A stretch of 64,000 bases of DNA from Oceanospirillaceae bacterium (GCA_015665455.1 JADFAD010000006.1:806001-870000), one strand, 5' to 3'. Shown: positions 1-10,675, numbered from the stretch's first letter. The notes: generated from the letters alone by a model not told the origin. Numbers and translations: made by a program.

Positions 1-264
1 AACCTAACCGGATTCGACGGCAGTAAACCTAATCTTTTACCAGACACTCGTTTCGATGTGATCTTCTTAGACCCGCCGTTTAGGAAAGATCTACTAGAAA
101 CCTGTTGTTCAGAGCTTGAAGCGCTCAATATATTTAAACCGAACAGTGTCATCTACATCGAGTCCGAAGCGTCTCTCGAAACACTTCTACTGCCTTCTAA
201 CTGGCGCTTACAAAAACATAAAAAAGCAGGCCAAACACACTACGGCTTAATTGAGCGAACATAA
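1..264 (+). CDS. rsmD: 16S rRNA (guanine-N2)-methyltransferase RsmD, 3' part
   Basis: Partial gene; the reading frame is open from base 1, so the N-terminal SAM-binding half lies outside the window. The visible 87 codons carry the LDPPF motif near residue 23 of the fragment. This is the (D/N)PPY/F-type catalytic motif of N2-guanine and N6-adenine methyltransferases, and the C-terminal context fits RsmD, which methylates G966 of 16S rRNA during small-subunit assembly. It ends 31 bases before the convergent DTW-domain gene. The family assignment is good, but the fragment alone cannot exclude a close RsmD-like paralog. Confidence 0.85.
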   Translation, partial: NLTGFDGSKPNLLPDTRFDVIFLDPPFRKDLLETCCSELEALNIFKPNSVIYIESEASLETLLLPSNWRLQKHKKAGQTHYGLIERT

Positions 265-295
265 GAGAAAGGCCCAACTAATAGCGGTGGTCTTG

Positions 296-904
296 TTATC
301 GGCTTGGGTCGTTGTTGTCCATTTGAAAGAGTGAAAAATAACTTAATAAGCTATTCGCCTCCCTTAATTCACCTCCTAATGCCATCGTTCTTGCGACAAC
401 CTCTACGGTCGAACAACCCCCTTCTTTCTGGCCTTTGCGTAACCGATATTCAAAACCATCCAAAACGGGGTCTTGCTCAACGGGCAAAGATAGAACATCT
501 AAGCTCTGTAACCATTCACTCTGTCGGTACATCTTTTTTGCTTGCTGCCAAGTGGCGTCGATAATGATGAAGGGTCGACCTTGCCACAAACGCTCAATCC
601 GCTCAGAAACCACGACCTCATCGTTGGAAACATACGCCTTTGGAAACAACAAAACGGGCGATTGAGCAGCAACTTGGGGATGTTCCGATATTAAGTTTTG
701 CGCTTTCCTTTGCCAAAAAACAATCGACACTGCACGGCCTAATACTTTCTTCACATGAAAACCACTATTATTCCGTTTAAATGCTTCAGTTGAGTGCGTC
801 AGCAACAACCACTGCATCTGTGTAGAACACTTAGGTCTCTGCTGACAAATACAATAATTAAGAAGCAGCCTACAACTCGAACAATAAACCATTAAATTAA
901 GCAC
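296..904 (-). CDS. tapT: DTW-domain tRNA-uridine aminocarboxypropyltransferase (TapT/YfiP-like)
   Basis: The 202-residue protein has an N-terminal cysteine cluster (Cys8, 11, 18, 20 and 26) that could bind a metal, and the hallmark DATW motif at residues 116-119 followed by QQAKKM. Family members transfer the 3-amino-3-carboxypropyl group of S-adenosylmethionine to uridine 47 of tRNAs, making acp3U. The length matches bacterial TapT (about 200-230 residues). The annotated start follows the longest frame; Met5, just before the Cys cluster, is an equally good start. It is convergent with rsmD and divergent from the aap operon. Confidence 0.82.
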   Translation of the reverse strand: MLNLMVYCSSCRLLLNYCICQQRPKCSTQMQWLLLTHSTEAFKRNNSGFHVKKVLGRAVSIVFWQRKAQNLISEHPQVAAQSPVLLFPKAYVSNDEVVVSERIERLWQGRPFIIIDATWQQAKKMYRQSEWLQSLDVLSLPVEQDPVLDGFEYRLRKGQKEGGCSTVEVVARTMALGGELREANSLLSYFSLFQMDNNDPSR

Positions 905-1036
905 ATATGTTTCAGTTTCATGGACATTTACCTTGCCTTTCGCTTTGAAAACACTACATTATATTGATTGTCATGTGTTGAGGAAAAGACTGAACATCAA
1001 CACCTACCTAAAAATATAATGAATGACAAGAATAAC

Positions 1037-1052
1037 TGGTTCTCTTTTTGCT
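1037..1052 (+). promoter_or_regulatory. Candidate sigma-54 (-24/-12) promoter for the aap operon
   Basis: The 16-base segment reads TGG-N9-TTGCT, with GG at 1038-1039 and GC at 1050-1051. The ten-base GG-to-GC spacing is the one required by RpoN. It ends 71 bases before the aapJ start. No clear paired NtrC site is visible upstream. A TATAAT-like hexamer at 1015-1020 has only a poor -35 partner. RpoN control of a general amino-acid transporter is plausible from other bacteria, but here it rests on sequence match alone. Confidence 0.5.
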
Positions 1053-1123
1053 AACTAATTAGTCAACAAAAGAACATTTAGAAATCCAACGGGAAAACGA
1101 CCTATAACAGGGAGACACACACT

Positions 1124-2137
1124 GTGAGAAAAATTCTTTCAACGGCAATCGTTTCAACTTCACTACTGGTAGCCGCTACCGCTCAAGCAGGCACATTAGC
1201 AGATGTTAAGTCTAAAGGCTTTATGAACTGTGGCGTAAGTACTGGTCTACCAGGCTTCTCCAACACCGACGAAAAAGGTGAGTGGAAAGGTGTTGATGTT
1301 GATACGTGTAAAGCCGTTGCTGCTGCCGTATTTGGCGACGCATCAAAGGTTAAATACGTACCTTTGACAGCAAAAGAGCGCTTCACTGCGTTGCAGTCTG
1401 GCGAGATTGACTTATTAAGCCGTAATACCACATGGACACTAACTCGTGATACAGGCCTAGGTCTTAACTTCGCTGGCGTTAATTATTACGACGGCCAAGG
1501 CTTCATGGTAAGCAAGAAAATCGGCGTTAAAAGTGCCCTAGAACTGGACGGTGCAACGGTCTGTGTTCAAGCTGGTACAACAACAGAGCTAAACCTTGCT
1601 GATTACTTCCGTGCTAATAAAATGTCTTATAAGCCAATTACGTTTGATACATCAGATCAAACTGCAGGCGCATTCGACAACGGCCGTTGCGATGTACTGA
1701 CCAGTGACCAGTCTCAACTTTATGCCCTACGTATCAAGCTGAAAAACCCAGCAGATGCAGAAGTTCTTCCTGAAGTCATTTCAAAAGAGCCTCTAGGTCC
1801 GGTTGTACGTCAAGGTGATGATGAGTGGTTTAACATTGCTAAATGGTCTCTAAATGCAATGATCACAGCTGAAGAGCTGGGTGTAACCCAAGCAAACGTT
1901 GATGATATGACAAAATCTACGAACCCGAACATTCAGCGCCTTCTAGGTGTAACCGGTGAAATGGGTGGCAAGCTGAAAGTCGGTAACGACTGGGCTTATA
2001 AAATCATCAAGCAAGTTGGTAACTACGGCGAATCATTCGAGCGAAACGTAGGTACAGGCTCTCCTCTTAAAATCCAACGTGGCATCAATGCTCTTTGGAA
2101 CAAGGGTGGTTTCCTTTACTCTCCTCCTATCCGCTAA
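1124..2137 (+). CDS. aapJ: General L-amino-acid ABC transporter, periplasmic binding protein AapJ
   Basis: A 337-residue periplasmic binding protein with a clear signal peptide (basic MRK start, hydrophobic stretch, cleavage after Ala-Gln-Ala near residue 22). The mature part looks like family-3 solute-binding proteins specific for AapJ/BztA: an early Cys in FMNCGVSTGLPGFS and the GVDVDTCKAVAAAVFG and LLSRNTTWTLTRD segments. It should capture polar and other L-amino acids for the AapQMP membrane complex. The start is GTG, preceded by a GGGAG ribosome-binding site. It is the first gene of the operon, separated from aapQ by a hairpin that may lower downstream expression. Confidence 0.93.
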   Translation: MRKILSTAIVSTSLLVAATAQAGTLADVKSKGFMNCGVSTGLPGFSNTDEKGEWKGVDVDTCKAVAAAVFGDASKVKYVPLTAKERFTALQSGEIDLLSRNTTWTLTRDTGLGLNFAGVNYYDGQGFMVSKKIGVKSALELDGATVCVQAGTTTELNLADYFRANKMSYKPITFDTSDQTAGAFDNGRCDVLTSDQSQLYALRIKLKNPADAEVLPEVISKEPLGPVVRQGDDEWFNIAKWSLNAMITAEELGVTQANVDDMTKSTNPNIQRLLGVTGEMGGKLKVGNDWAYKIIKQVGNYGESFERNVGTGSPLKIQRGINALWNKGGFLYSPPIR

Positions 2138-2151
2138 AATCTGACTCGATT

Positions 2152-2174
2152 GGGCTCCCTTTGGAGCCCTTTTT
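2152..2174 (+). terminator. Intercistronic hairpin/attenuator between aapJ and aapQ
   Basis: Seven-base arms (GGGCTCC at 2152-2158 and GGAGCCC at 2163-2169) flank a four-base loop and are followed by a run of five T. This is a Rho-independent terminator shape. Since aapQMP follow in the same direction with no other obvious promoter, it probably acts as a partial terminator or 3'-end stabiliser, giving more binding protein than permease. Confidence 0.7.
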
Positions 2175-2206
2175 CATTTTTACTTTTAGCCACATAGTAG
2201 TTTCAT

Positions 2207-3385
2207 ATGACAGTTCCACAAAAAAACTCATCAAGTAAGATTTGGAATGACCCAGTCTTTCGCGGTCGAGTGTTTCAAGGCGTTGTTCTTACGGCAATCA
2301 TTGCGTTCTTTGCCTTCATTGTTAGCAACACCTTACATAACCTTGAAGTACGAGGTATTTCAACGGGCTTCGGGTTCTTAAACCAAGAAGCGGGTTTTGG
2401 TATTATTCAATCACTGATTGATTACAATGAAACCAATACCTATGGTCGCACTTTTGTCGTTGGTATTTTAAATACTTTATTAGTCTCTCTCGTTGGTATC
2501 GTACTAGCAACCCTCCTTGGTTTCCTGATGGGTATTGCACGGCTGTCTAACAATTGGCTTATCTCCAAACTGGCCGCTATATACATAGAGACATTCCGTA
2601 ATATTCCTTTATTGCTTCAAATCTTCTTCTGGTATTTTGCTGTATTAGGCGTAATGCCACACCCAAGGGAAAGCATGTCTTGGGGCGAATTAGTCTTCTT
2701 AAATGTTCGTGGTCTCTATATTCCTAGCCCAGAATTCAGTGATGGAATTACCTTCGTTTACGCAAGTATATTCGTTACATTAATTGGTATATGGATTCTT
2801 AAACGTTGGGCGCATAAACAACAAGATGATACGGGTAAACAGTTCCCTGTGTTTTATACCGCCATCGCGGCATTAATCATTATTCCTGGTATTACCTATT
2901 TAATATCAGGCACGACCACAACGTGGGATGTTCCTGCGCTAAGAGGATTTAACTTCAAAGGAGGTATTACGATACTTCCAGAATTTACAGCACTCCTTTT
3001 AGCCTTAACCATTTACACAGCGGCCTTCATCGCTGAAATTGTTCGTGCAGGCATTCAATCGGTGCCTAAAGGGCAGTTAGAAGCGTCAAGAGCACTCGGC
3101 CTAAAGAATGGGCAAATGCTGCGTTTGGTTGTTATCCCTCAGGCAATGCGAGTGATCATTCCACCGCTTACAAGCCAGTATTTAAATCTGGTAAAGAATT
3201 CATCTCTGGCAACGGCCATTGGTTATCCTGATCTAGTCGCTATTTTTGCAGGCACAACGCTGAATCAGTCAGGTCAGGCCATCGAAATTATCTTTATGGT
3301 CATGGCCGTTTACTTAACCATCAGTTTAGTTATTTCACTCATCATGAACATATACAACAAGCGCATGGCGCTGGTTGAACGATAG
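2207..3385 (+). CDS. aapQ: General L-amino-acid ABC transporter permease AapQ
   Basis: A 392-residue inner-membrane permease. It has an N-terminal membrane segment (about residues 23-42), a stretch around 90-150 resembling HisM/ArtQ-type permeases (RNIPLLLQIFFWYF), and the conserved EAA-loop region EASRALGLKNGQMLRLVVIP in the C-terminal third. The long insert between the first helices and the core is typical of AapQ/BztB and distinguishes it from short polar-amino-acid permeases. It forms a heterodimer with AapM. Its stop codon lies inside the Shine-Dalgarno region of aapM, so translation is probably coupled. Confidence 0.93.
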   Translation: MTVPQKNSSSKIWNDPVFRGRVFQGVVLTAIIAFFAFIVSNTLHNLEVRGISTGFGFLNQEAGFGIIQSLIDYNETNTYGRTFVVGILNTLLVSLVGIVLATLLGFLMGIARLSNNWLISKLAAIYIETFRNIPLLLQIFFWYFAVLGVMPHPRESMSWGELVFLNVRGLYIPSPEFSDGITFVYASIFVTLIGIWILKRWAHKQQDDTGKQFPVFYTAIAALIIIPGITYLISGTTTTWDVPALRGFNFKGGITILPEFTALLLALTIYTAAFIAEIVRAGIQSVPKGQLEASRALGLKNGQMLRLVVIPQAMRVIIPPLTSQYLNLVKNSSLATAIGYPDLVAIFAGTTLNQSGQAIEIIFMVMAVYLTISLVISLIMNIYNKRMALVER

Positions 3386-3395
3386 GAGGCGAACC

Positions 3396-4475
3396 ATGTT
3401 AGAACCTATACACTCACCGCCTTTTACTAAACATCCAGTAAAATGGGCTCAAATCAACTTATTCTCAAACTGGTTTAACAGTTTGGTTACATTGCTTGTA
3501 CTTTATGCACTTGTAACTTACGTACCAGGTATTCTAGATTGGATATTTTTCAGTGCTGATTGGTCAGGCCAAACTAAGGCAGACTGCTCAGGCGAAGGTG
3601 CCTGCTGGGTATTCATTGACGCACGAATGAACCAGTTCTTATACGGTTTTTATCCTGACGACGAACAATGGCGAGTAAACTTAGCGTTTATTCTATTACT
3701 TGCACTGGTAATTCCATTATTTATTGAGAAAGTACCCCGTAAAGGTTGGCTCATTGCGTTTCTATTGATTGGTTACCCAATCATTGCGACTTGGCTCTTC
3801 CAAGGCAATATTTTTGGTTTATCTCAAGTAGATACCGAACAATGGGGTGGTCTAATGCTAACCCTAGTGATCGCGACTGTGGGGATTATTGCTTCTCTTC
3901 CAATCGGCATCATTTTGGCACTTGGTCGTCGTTCTGAGATGCCAATCATCCGCTGGATATGCGTAACATTCATTGAAGTTATGCGTGGCATACCACTAAT
4001 CACCATCCTGTTTATGGCTTCAGTGATGCTGCCATTGTTTATGCCTGAAGGGGTTTCCTTCGATAAACTGGTTCGAGCAATGATAGGTATTACCCTATTC
4101 CAATCGGCATATATGGCTGAAGTTATTCGAGGTGGGTTACAAGCCATTCCGAAAGGTCAATACGAAGCCGCGGATGCACTGGGATTAAATTACTTTCAGA
4201 AAATGTTTTTAGTGATCCTCCCTCAAGCATTAAAACTGGTAATTCCAGGCATTGTGAACACTTTTATTGCTCTATTTAAAGATACCAGTCTGATTCTAAT
4301 TATCGGTCTATTTGAACTGTCCGGCATTATGAAAGCGGCCTTGAATGACCCTGAGTGGTTAGGTTTCGCTACAGAAGGCTATCTATTTGCAGCCCTTATT
4401 TATTGGATGTTCTGCTTCAGCATGTCTCGTTACAGCCAGCATATTGAACAGAAGCTAAACACCGGACATCGCTAA
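3396..4475 (+). CDS. aapM: General L-amino-acid ABC transporter permease AapM
   Basis: A permease of about 359 residues pairing with AapQ. It has an N-terminal membrane helix, a periplasmic stretch with Cys residues ([10 protein letters not shown]), several further helices, and the binding-protein-dependent permease core with [15 protein letters not shown] and the EAA loop [21 protein letters not shown] chose the ATG at 3396 because AGGAGG at 3384-3389 sits six bases upstream; a TTG in frame at 3375 would overlap aapQ and has no such site. Ten bases separate the aapQ stop from this start. Confidence 0.93.
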   Translation: MLEPIHSPPFTKHPVKWAQINLFSNWFNSLVTLLVLYALVTYVPGILDWIFFSADWSGQTKADCSGEGACWVFIDARMNQFLYGFYPDDEQWRVNLAFILLLALVIPLFIEKVPRKGWLIAFLLIGYPIIATWLFQGNIFGLSQVDTEQWGGLMLTLVIATVGIIASLPIGIILALGRRSEMPIIRWICVTFIEVMRGIPLITILFMASVMLPLFMPEGVSFDKLVRAMIGITLFQSAYMAEVIRGGLQAIPKGQYEAADALGLNYFQKMFLVILPQALKLVIPGIVNTFIALFKDTSLILIIGLFELSGIMKAALNDPEWLGFATEGYLFAALIYWMFCFSMSRYSQHIEQKLNTGHR

Positions 4476-4495
4476 CAGAATTTGTGAGAAACACT

Positions 4496-5254
4496 ATGAC
4501 TAAATCTCATATTAAAGACGAAATTGAAATTGAACTAAAAAATGTTAACAAGTGGTACGACGACTTTCATGTATTGAGAGACATCAACCTTCAAGTACGC
4601 AAAGGCGAACGTATTGTAATTTGTGGCCCTTCAGGGTCAGGTAAGTCAACAATGATTCGCTGTCTTAACCGCCTTGAGGCGCATCAAGAAGGTGACATCA
4701 CCATTGAAGGCACACCGCTTACTAATGACGTACGCAACATCGATGCGATTCGTAAAGATGTGGGAATGGTGTTCCAGCACTTCAACCTATTTCCTCACCT
4801 TACAGTTCTAGATAACTGCTGCCTTGCTCCACAGTGGGTGAAGAAACAGCCAAGAAAAGAAGCGGAAGCCACCGCAATGAAGTTTCTTGATCGTGTTAAG
4901 ATCCCAGACCAAGCCCTGAAATACCCAGGTCAGCTGTCTGGCGGCCAACAGCAACGTGTGGCGATCGCACGTAGTTTGTGTATGAACCCAAACATAATGC
5001 TGTTTGATGAGCCTACGTCAGCGCTGGATCCTGAAATGATTAAAGAAGTACTGGACGTAATGGTTGAGTTAGCGGATGAAGGGATGACCATGCTGTGTGT
5101 GACTCATGAAATGGGCTTCGCAAAAAGAGTGGCAGACCGAGTTATCTTTATGGATGCAGGTGAAATCATCGAAGAAAACAACCCTCATGATTTCTTTGAT
5201 AACCCTCAATCTGAGCGTACCCAGTTATTCTTAAGCCAAATTTTGCACAACTGA
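4496..5254 (+). CDS. aapP: General L-amino-acid ABC transporter ATP-binding protein AapP
   Basis: A cytoplasmic ATPase of about 252 residues. It has Walker [10 protein letters not shown], the signature LSGGQQQR, Walker [13 protein letters not shown] and the switch His in CVTHEMGFA. It is a close match in length and layout to GlnQ/AapP ATPases, and it powers import through AapQM. The ATG at 4496 is preferred over the GTG at 4484, because GTGAGAA just upstream can serve as ribosome-binding site. It is the last gene of the operon and is followed by a strong terminator. Confidence 0.94.
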   Translation: MTKSHIKDEIEIELKNVNKWYDDFHVLRDINLQVRKGERIVICGPSGSGKSTMIRCLNRLEAHQEGDITIEGTPLTNDVRNIDAIRKDVGMVFQHFNLFPHLTVLDNCCLAPQWVKKQPRKEAEATAMKFLDRVKIPDQALKYPGQLSGGQQQRVAIARSLCMNPNIMLFDEPTSALDPEMIKEVLDVMVELADEGMTMLCVTHEMGFAKRVADRVIFMDAGEIIEENNPHDFFDNPQSERTQLFLSQILHN

Positions 5255-5282
5255 TTCGCTTATTAGATAACATTATTACGCA

Positions 5283-5311
5283 AAAAGGCTTCCATGTTGG
5301 AAGCCTTTTTT
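5283..5311. terminator. Bidirectional terminator between aapP and parC
   Basis: AAAAAGGCTTCC pairs with GGAAGCCTTTTT around a short loop (ATGTT). A T run follows on the plus strand and an A run precedes the stem, so the same hairpin can end both the aap operon and the minus-strand parC transcript. Confidence 0.88.
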
Positions 5312-5337
5312 ATTGATTGACCAAGAACAATGAGACT

Positions 5338-7599
5338 CTAGGTTTCGGGTTTAAGCGGTTCAATCAAATCCACTTTTTGGAATCCTCTTGGTAGCTTATT
5401 ACCTCGACGCCCACGCTCACCGTGATAGTGCTCTAGGTCAGACGCTTTAAGTGTCAGCGTTCGTTTACCCGAAGTAATCACCAAAGCATCGCTGTCCGAT
5501 AATACTGCAAGCGAAACCAACAGCTCTTCTCTGTCTTTGGCTCTGGCAGAAGGAATATTAATGATCTTATTCCCTTTACCTTTACTAAGCAGCGGTAAAT
5601 CAGCCAGCGGAAATACCAATAACCTCCCTTCGTTAGTCACGGCTGCAAGCCAACCTTGATCAGAAGCGTCCGTTTCCAAAATAGGCAATACTTGAGCATT
5701 CACAGGCAAAGTAATGGCGGCTTTGCCGGACTTATTCTTGGTATATAAGTCGCCAAGCTTGGTAACGAAGCCGTAGCCAGCATCACTTGCCATTACCAGC
5801 AATTGATCTTCATTGCCCATGTATGCAGTAACGATACTACTTGCAGCGTCCAAGTTGATTCGACCCGTTACAGGTTCACCCTGCCCTCGTGCCGATGGCA
5901 AGGTATGAGCAGGTATAGAGAACGCTCGGCCAGACGAAGACAACAGTGTGACTTGTTGATTGCTCTTTCCTTTAACGGCAAGATGAAATCCATCGCCGGA
6001 CTTATAATTCAACCCTTCCGCATCGACCTCATGGCCTTTTGCAGCGCGAATCCAGCCCGTCTTAGAGAGCACAACCGTCACAGGATCAGACGTCGCCAAG
6101 TCGGCTTCAGTCATTGCTCTTGCTTCTGTACGAGCAACAATAGGTGATCGACGATCATCACCATACGTCTCGGCATCAGCCAGTAATTCTTTCTTAATCA
6201 AGTTACGCATGCGCGCGGGTGATTTTAGGATCTTCTCCAACGAATCACGCTCTGCACTTAATTCATCTTGTTCGCCTCGAATCTTCATTTCTTCAAGTTT
6301 GGCAAGATGACGTAACTTCAATTCAAGTATGGCTTCGGCTTGAATGTCTGAAATGCCAAAACGTTCCATTAACACAGGCTTCGGCTTATCTTCAGCCCGA
6401 ATAATTTCGATCACTTCATCAATATTCAAAAACGCGACTAACAAGCCCTCGAGGATATGTAAGCGCTTATTTACTTTATCCAACCTGAACTCAAGGCGTC
6501 GTGTCACAGTACGTCGACGATATTCCAACCACTCAGTTAGGACTTCTTGAATATTACGAACTTTCGGCAAGCCATCTAGACCAACCATGTTCATGTTTAC
6601 TCGATAGCTCTTTTCAAGATCCGTCGTTGCAAACAAGTGAGCCATCAACTGCTCAACGTCCACTCGATTTGAACGAGGAACAATCACAAGCCGAGTTGGG
6701 TTCTCGTGGTCAGATTCATCGCGAAGATCCGCAACCAAAGGCAGCTTCTTCGCCTGCATTTGAGCAGCAATTTGCTCTAAAACCTTCGCGCCAGACGTTT
6801 GATGAGGAAGTGCAGTAACAATCACATCACCGTCTTCCTCCAAGTACGTTGCTCGCATTTTGATGGAGCCACGACCCTGCTCATAAAGCTTAACCAAATC
6901 CGCTTTCGGCGTAATAATTTCAGCGTCAGTCGGGTAATCCGGCCCCTGAATATTTTCACATACCTGCTCTACGGTAGTGTTAGGCTCATCCAACAAACGA
7001 ATACAGGCACTGGTTACTTCACGCAAATTATGCGGTGGAATATCCGTTGCCATACCGACTGCAATCCCCATGGAACCATTAAGTAAAACATTCGGCAGTC
7101 GAGCAGGTAAGATGGACGGTTCTTCCAAAGTACCATCAAAGTTTGGCACCATATCTACTGTGCCGTGGCCAAGTTCAGACAACAAAACTTCCGCATACTT
7201 TGATAGCTTCGATTCGGTGTATCGCATTGCGGCAAACGACTTAGGGTCATCAGCCGACCCCCAGTTTCCCTGACCATCCACCAGCGGATATCGATAAGAA
7301 AACGGTTGAGCCATCAAGACCATGGCTTCGTAACACGCACTATCACCATGTGGATGAAATTTACCCAATACATCACCCACGGTACGCGCAGATTTTTTGT
7401 ACTTGGCGCTGGCTTTTAATCCCAGCTCTGACATGGCATAAACGATACGACGCTGCACTGGCTTCAAGCCATCGCCAATATGCGGCAACGCACGATCGAG
7501 AATGACATACATGGAATAATCGAGATACGCTTTCTCGGTATATTCGCTTAACGAAAGTCGCTCAACGCCTTCGTCTGTATAATTGATCGGATCTGTCAT
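5338..7599 (-). CDS. parC: DNA topoisomerase IV subunit A (ParC)
   Basis: The 753-residue breakage-reunion subunit of topoisomerase IV decatenates daughter chromosomes together with ParE. The N-terminal winged-helix region carries [20 protein letters not shown]. Ser87 and Glu91 correspond to the E. coli quinolone-determining residues Ser80 and Glu84, and both are wild type. The catalytic tyrosine is Tyr127 in AAMRYTE. The C-terminal third lacks the GyrA-box, as expected for ParC. The start follows an AAGG site. The gene lies about 17 kb from parE on the same strand, and a putative exporter gene begins upstream only a few bases away. Confidence 0.97.
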   Translation of the reverse strand: MTDPINYTDEGVERLSLSEYTEKAYLDYSMYVILDRALPHIGDGLKPVQRRIVYAMSELGLKASAKYKKSARTVGDVLGKFHPHGDSACYEAMVLMAQPFSYRYPLVDGQGNWGSADDPKSFAAMRYTESKLSKYAEVLLSELGHGTVDMVPNFDGTLEEPSILPARLPNVLLNGSMGIAVGMATDIPPHNLREVTSACIRLLDEPNTTVEQVCENIQGPDYPTDAEIITPKADLVKLYEQGRGSIKMRATYLEEDGDVIVTALPHQTSGAKVLEQIAAQMQAKKLPLVADLRDESDHENPTRLVIVPRSNRVDVEQLMAHLFATTDLEKSYRVNMNMVGLDGLPKVRNIQEVLTEWLEYRRRTVTRRLEFRLDKVNKRLHILEGLLVAFLNIDEVIEIIRAEDKPKPVLMERFGISDIQAEAILELKLRHLAKLEEMKIRGEQDELSAERDSLEKILKSPARMRNLIKKELLADAETYGDDRRSPIVARTEARAMTEADLATSDPVTVVLSKTGWIRAAKGHEVDAEGLNYKSGDGFHLAVKGKSNQQVTLLSSSGRAFSIPAHTLPSARGQGEPVTGRINLDAASSIVTAYMGNEDQLLVMASDAGYGFVTKLGDLYTKNKSGKAAITLPVNAQVLPILETDASDQGWLAAVTNEGRLLVFPLADLPLLSKGKGNKIINIPSARAKDREELLVSLAVLSDSDALVITSGKRTLTLKASDLEHYHGERGRRGNKLPRGFQKVDLIEPLKPET

Positions 7600-7602
7600 G
7601 TA

Positions 7603-10089
7603 CTACCTTGTAGATGAATTAAACACGTTATGATCACTGTCTTTCAATTCGATATTACTTGGTTTTATTTTACTTAGTGCTGTTTTACTCGCTTTCTTAT
7701 GGGGTGATTGCAAACCGGAGTTTTCCGTTCTTTTTTCACTGTACCCATAATCAGTCTTACCATCGAACATTAATAGTAACGCAGGCAGGAACAGAAAATC
7801 GACCACCAATGCCAAAGCAAGTGTCATTGACATCAAAGTTCCCGTGGAAACACTCGGTGTAAAATGAGAAAACAACATAACAGAGAAGCCAGCTACTAAC
7901 GTTATGGTGGTAATCGCAAGTGCCACTCCAACGGTTTTAAACGCATATCGAATGGCATCTTCTGCACTCATACCATGCTCTCTACGCGCCCTCAGATACT
8001 TACTCATGAAATGCACAGTATCATCAACCACGACCCCCAAACTGATGCACATAACCACCGCTACGGCCGTATCAATATAACCTTCCGCTACCCCCCAGAT
8101 ACCATACGCTAAGGCAGCCGGAGCCATGTTCGGAATCAAGCTTAACAACCCCAACTTCACCGACTTTAAAGTAATAATTAAAATAAAACAGATAACCAAC
8201 ATTGCCATCAGGGTCCCAACGACCAGACTGACCACATTCCGGTGTACGATATATGAAAAAATAACCGCATAGCTTGTGCCTTCAACCGCAATCAACTCAG
8301 GCGCATTCTCTTTTAACCATGAATGCGCCTTTTGTTGAATATCTATGATCTGTCCTGAATCCATTTTTTTAAGCGTGACACCTACCCGTGTTGCAGACCG
8401 ATCAATATCAATTGAGTCTTCTAGCCCTAATCCCATGGGCAAAGATAATTCATACAAAAGAAATTGTTGAGCAATCATTTCTCGAGAGTCGGGAATTCGA
8501 TAGAAAGTTTCCTGTCCTTGATTCAAATCTCGATTTAACCGTTTAGAAACATCCGACATGGAATAAACATGCGCAATGCCAGGCGTTTGACGCAACCACT
8601 CAGAAAAAGCGTCCAGCTGTGCCATGTATTTAGGTTCATAAATACCTTCTGGCACCCCAGTTTCGATGCTGAACTCCATCAAGTTATTGCCACTGATGGT
8701 TTCATTAATACGATCAACGGCCTGACGAACCTCAAACGTTTCATCATAAAACTCATGCCAGCTTTCACTGATTTTATTAAAAGAAACGCAATAACAAAGC
8801 ACCAACACCAAAGCCCCCACGCCCACGAACCAAGCCTTCGGCCGTGCGATGACTTGCTCGGCCATACTCAATAAAATACGTTGCTGTGACGTTAACGTCT
8901 GTGCATCTTGCCCGACTAGGGCTTTAGGAGGGGTTAACCAAAACAACAACGCAGGCGTCATCGTCATGGATAAAATCCAGGCCATAAAAACACCCACGGC
9001 AATCATATTCCCAAGATCTTGATACGGAGGAGAATCACTGGTATTCAAACACAAAACACCAATAATGGTGGTAAGACTGGTAACAAACACAGGGCCAACA
9101 TTAATCCTTAAGCTTTCCCGAATCGCGCTGTGTTTATCTCTGCCCTCTGCCAGCTGCTGGAAATAACTCACAAGAATATGCACCGAGTCAGCAATCGCCA
9201 ATGTCATAATGGCTGTAAGAACAAAGCCTGCAACGGGGGTCAACGTTAACCCCATCCAACCAAAAAAACCCAACGTCCCCAATGAAGACATTGAAATAAT
9301 TCCCAGCGATATGAACACAGCAAACAAGCTTTTCAAGAGAAGCCAGAGCAATAACAACAGCATTAAATAACTGAAAATGGCCAACGAAGACAAATCTTGA
9401 GCCACCGCTTCCTGCATAGAAACATTTGAGGCAACAGACCCCGCCAATAGAAAGCGCATATCGGGATAACGAACTCTGTATTCCGCCATCAAATCTCGAG
9501 TAGCTTGCAAGGTTTCTTGCCCCGCTTCAATGCGACCCATACCTTCATCCGGTAACGCCAAACGGAGCTGAATAAGCGAAGCACTGCCATCAAGACTGAT
9601 AACATTGTTACTTAAAGAAGGTTCACTGTTAGCAATGGATCGGATGGCTTGAATTTTCTTGTCCGTGAGCGCGTTCGAATCTTCCACTAAAAAATCAACC
9701 CAAAGCTCATCATCGATCACATGGGTGTGTTGATAGTTAGCAATGGACGCGATGCGAATGACGTAAGGTAACGCCCATGATTCTTCAGTGAGCGTCTCTA
9801 TAACGCCCAAGCGCTCCGAGGTAAATAAATCACCCTCATTTATTTCCACGAAGATCCATAAATTATCCATCTTGGAAAACTGATCTTCTAAGGCATCAAA
9901 GGTTTTCAATTGAGGGTTATCATCACTGAAATAAACCCGAAAATCCGAACTCAACCCCAAACGCGTAATGCCTGCCGTTAAGAAAGCACTTACTAATAAC
10001 GCAATTAAAACAATGACCTTGTAATGCAGAGCAACCTTTTCTAAATAGCGATCAAACACGAGAACATCCCTGAAAGCGCAGACGACCAT
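7603..10089 (-). CDS. RND-superfamily exporter (MMPL/SSD type)
   Basis: A large inner-membrane protein with the two-fold repeat of MMPL/RND exporters. Each half has one helix, a large periplasmic domain, then a five-helix bundle. The first bundle lies around residues 240-395 (FGWMGLTLTPVAGFVLTAIM, then ADSVHILVSYF) and the second around 620-780 (LGVVVDDTVHFMSKYL). It resembles COG1033 'predicted exporters' rather than tripartite drug pumps, and there is no partner adaptor nearby. The substrate is unknown; lipids or hopanoids are handled by relatives. A GTG at 10059 preceded by AGGGA is a credible alternative start giving 818 residues. Its stop is three bases from the parC start, so the two are probably cotranscribed. 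Confidence 0.85.
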   Translation of the reverse strand: MVVCAFRDVLVFDRYLEKVALHYKVIVLIALLVSAFLTAGITRLGLSSDFRVYFSDDNPQLKTFDALEDQFSKMDNLWIFVEINEGDLFTSERLGVIETLTEESWALPYVIRIASIANYQHTHVIDDELWVDFLVEDSNALTDKKIQAIRSIANSEPSLSNNVISLDGSASLIQLRLALPDEGMGRIEAGQETLQATRDLMAEYRVRYPDMRFLLAGSVASNVSMQEAVAQDLSSLAIFSYLMLLLLLWLLLKSLFAVFISLGIISMSSLGTLGFFGWMGLTLTPVAGFVLTAIMTLAIADSVHILVSYFQQLAEGRDKHSAIRESLRINVGPVFVTSLTTIIGVLCLNTSDSPPYQDLGNMIAVGVFMAWILSMTMTPALLFWLTPPKALVGQDAQTLTSQQRILLSMAEQVIARPKAWFVGVGALVLVLCYCVSFNKISESWHEFYDETFEVRQAVDRINETISGNNLMEFSIETGVPEGIYEPKYMAQLDAFSEWLRQTPGIAHVYSMSDVSKRLNRDLNQGQETFYRIPDSREMIAQQFLLYELSLPMGLGLEDSIDIDRSATRVGVTLKKMDSGQIIDIQQKAHSWLKENAPELIAVEGTSYAVIFSYIVHRNVVSLVVGTLMAMLVICFILIITLKSVKLGLLSLIPNMAPAALAYGIWGVAEGYIDTAVAVVMCISLGVVVDDTVHFMSKYLRARREHGMSAEDAIRYAFKTVGVALAITTITLVAGFSVMLFSHFTPSVSTGTLMSMTLALALVVDFLFLPALLLMFDGKTDYGYSEKRTENSGLQSPHKKASKTALSKIKPSNIELKDSDHNVFNSSTR

Positions 10090-10195
10090 TCGAGCCAGTG
10101 CCTACTCGTTGTTATTTTTATTAAAAGAATGCCCGAGAGAATACCACCCTGTACGACATGTAAACAGGCGTCAGATTTAAAAGAACGTAGTTATA

Positions 10196-10465
10196 CTAAT
10201 TATCCGAATCAGAATTGCTGAACAGCGCATCTAACTCAGCCAATATTCTCATCTCACCTTGTTGAAAACCGTCGCCTAAACTGGCCTCCAATTCCACAAG
10301 ATCGAAACCACCCAAGCCAGCTAAATAACCCAGTTTTTTCAACAGCCTCTCCATCACAAGCTGTTGATCTGCATTATATTTATCCGTGATATCCGTCACG
10401 GTCTCAGCCGCCATTTCCACTAAGGTATCAATGTCTTGCTTTGCATCACTGTGCATATATCCCAC
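10196..10465 (-). CDS. Small acidic hypothetical protein
   Basis: An 89-residue acidic soluble protein with no signal peptide or membrane segment. It appears mostly helical, with a run of Asp/Glu-rich segments and a C-terminal NSDSDN tail. I do not recognise the family. It lies 106 bases upstream of the RND exporter gene on the same strand and could share its transcript. Coding status is supported only by the open frame and its position. Confidence 0.5.
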   Translation of the reverse strand: MGYMHSDAKQDIDTLVEMAAETVTDITDKYNADQQLVMERLLKKLGYLAGLGGFDLVELEASLGDGFQQGEMRILAELDALFSNSDSDN

Positions 10466-10675
10466 CTTGCCTTACAGGCCAAGTTGTACCGCAATATATT
10501 AGTCAGTATAAGACAAGCTAAGATAAACGGCCTTTTTTCGTGATTTCTGTCCCTAAAAGCAAAAAATCATCAACCCGTTTATTGACGACCGACAATGGCT
10601 ACAAAATTAAATGTCATATAGTCAATAATGGATCAAGCAGTGGCTTAGCATCTCTCTATTAAACACTTAGGTGAC

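Noticed and set aside
10090-10195. Terminator-like repeat near 10150
   Set aside because: Only five paired bases (CCTGT/ACAGG) and no T run; too weak to call.
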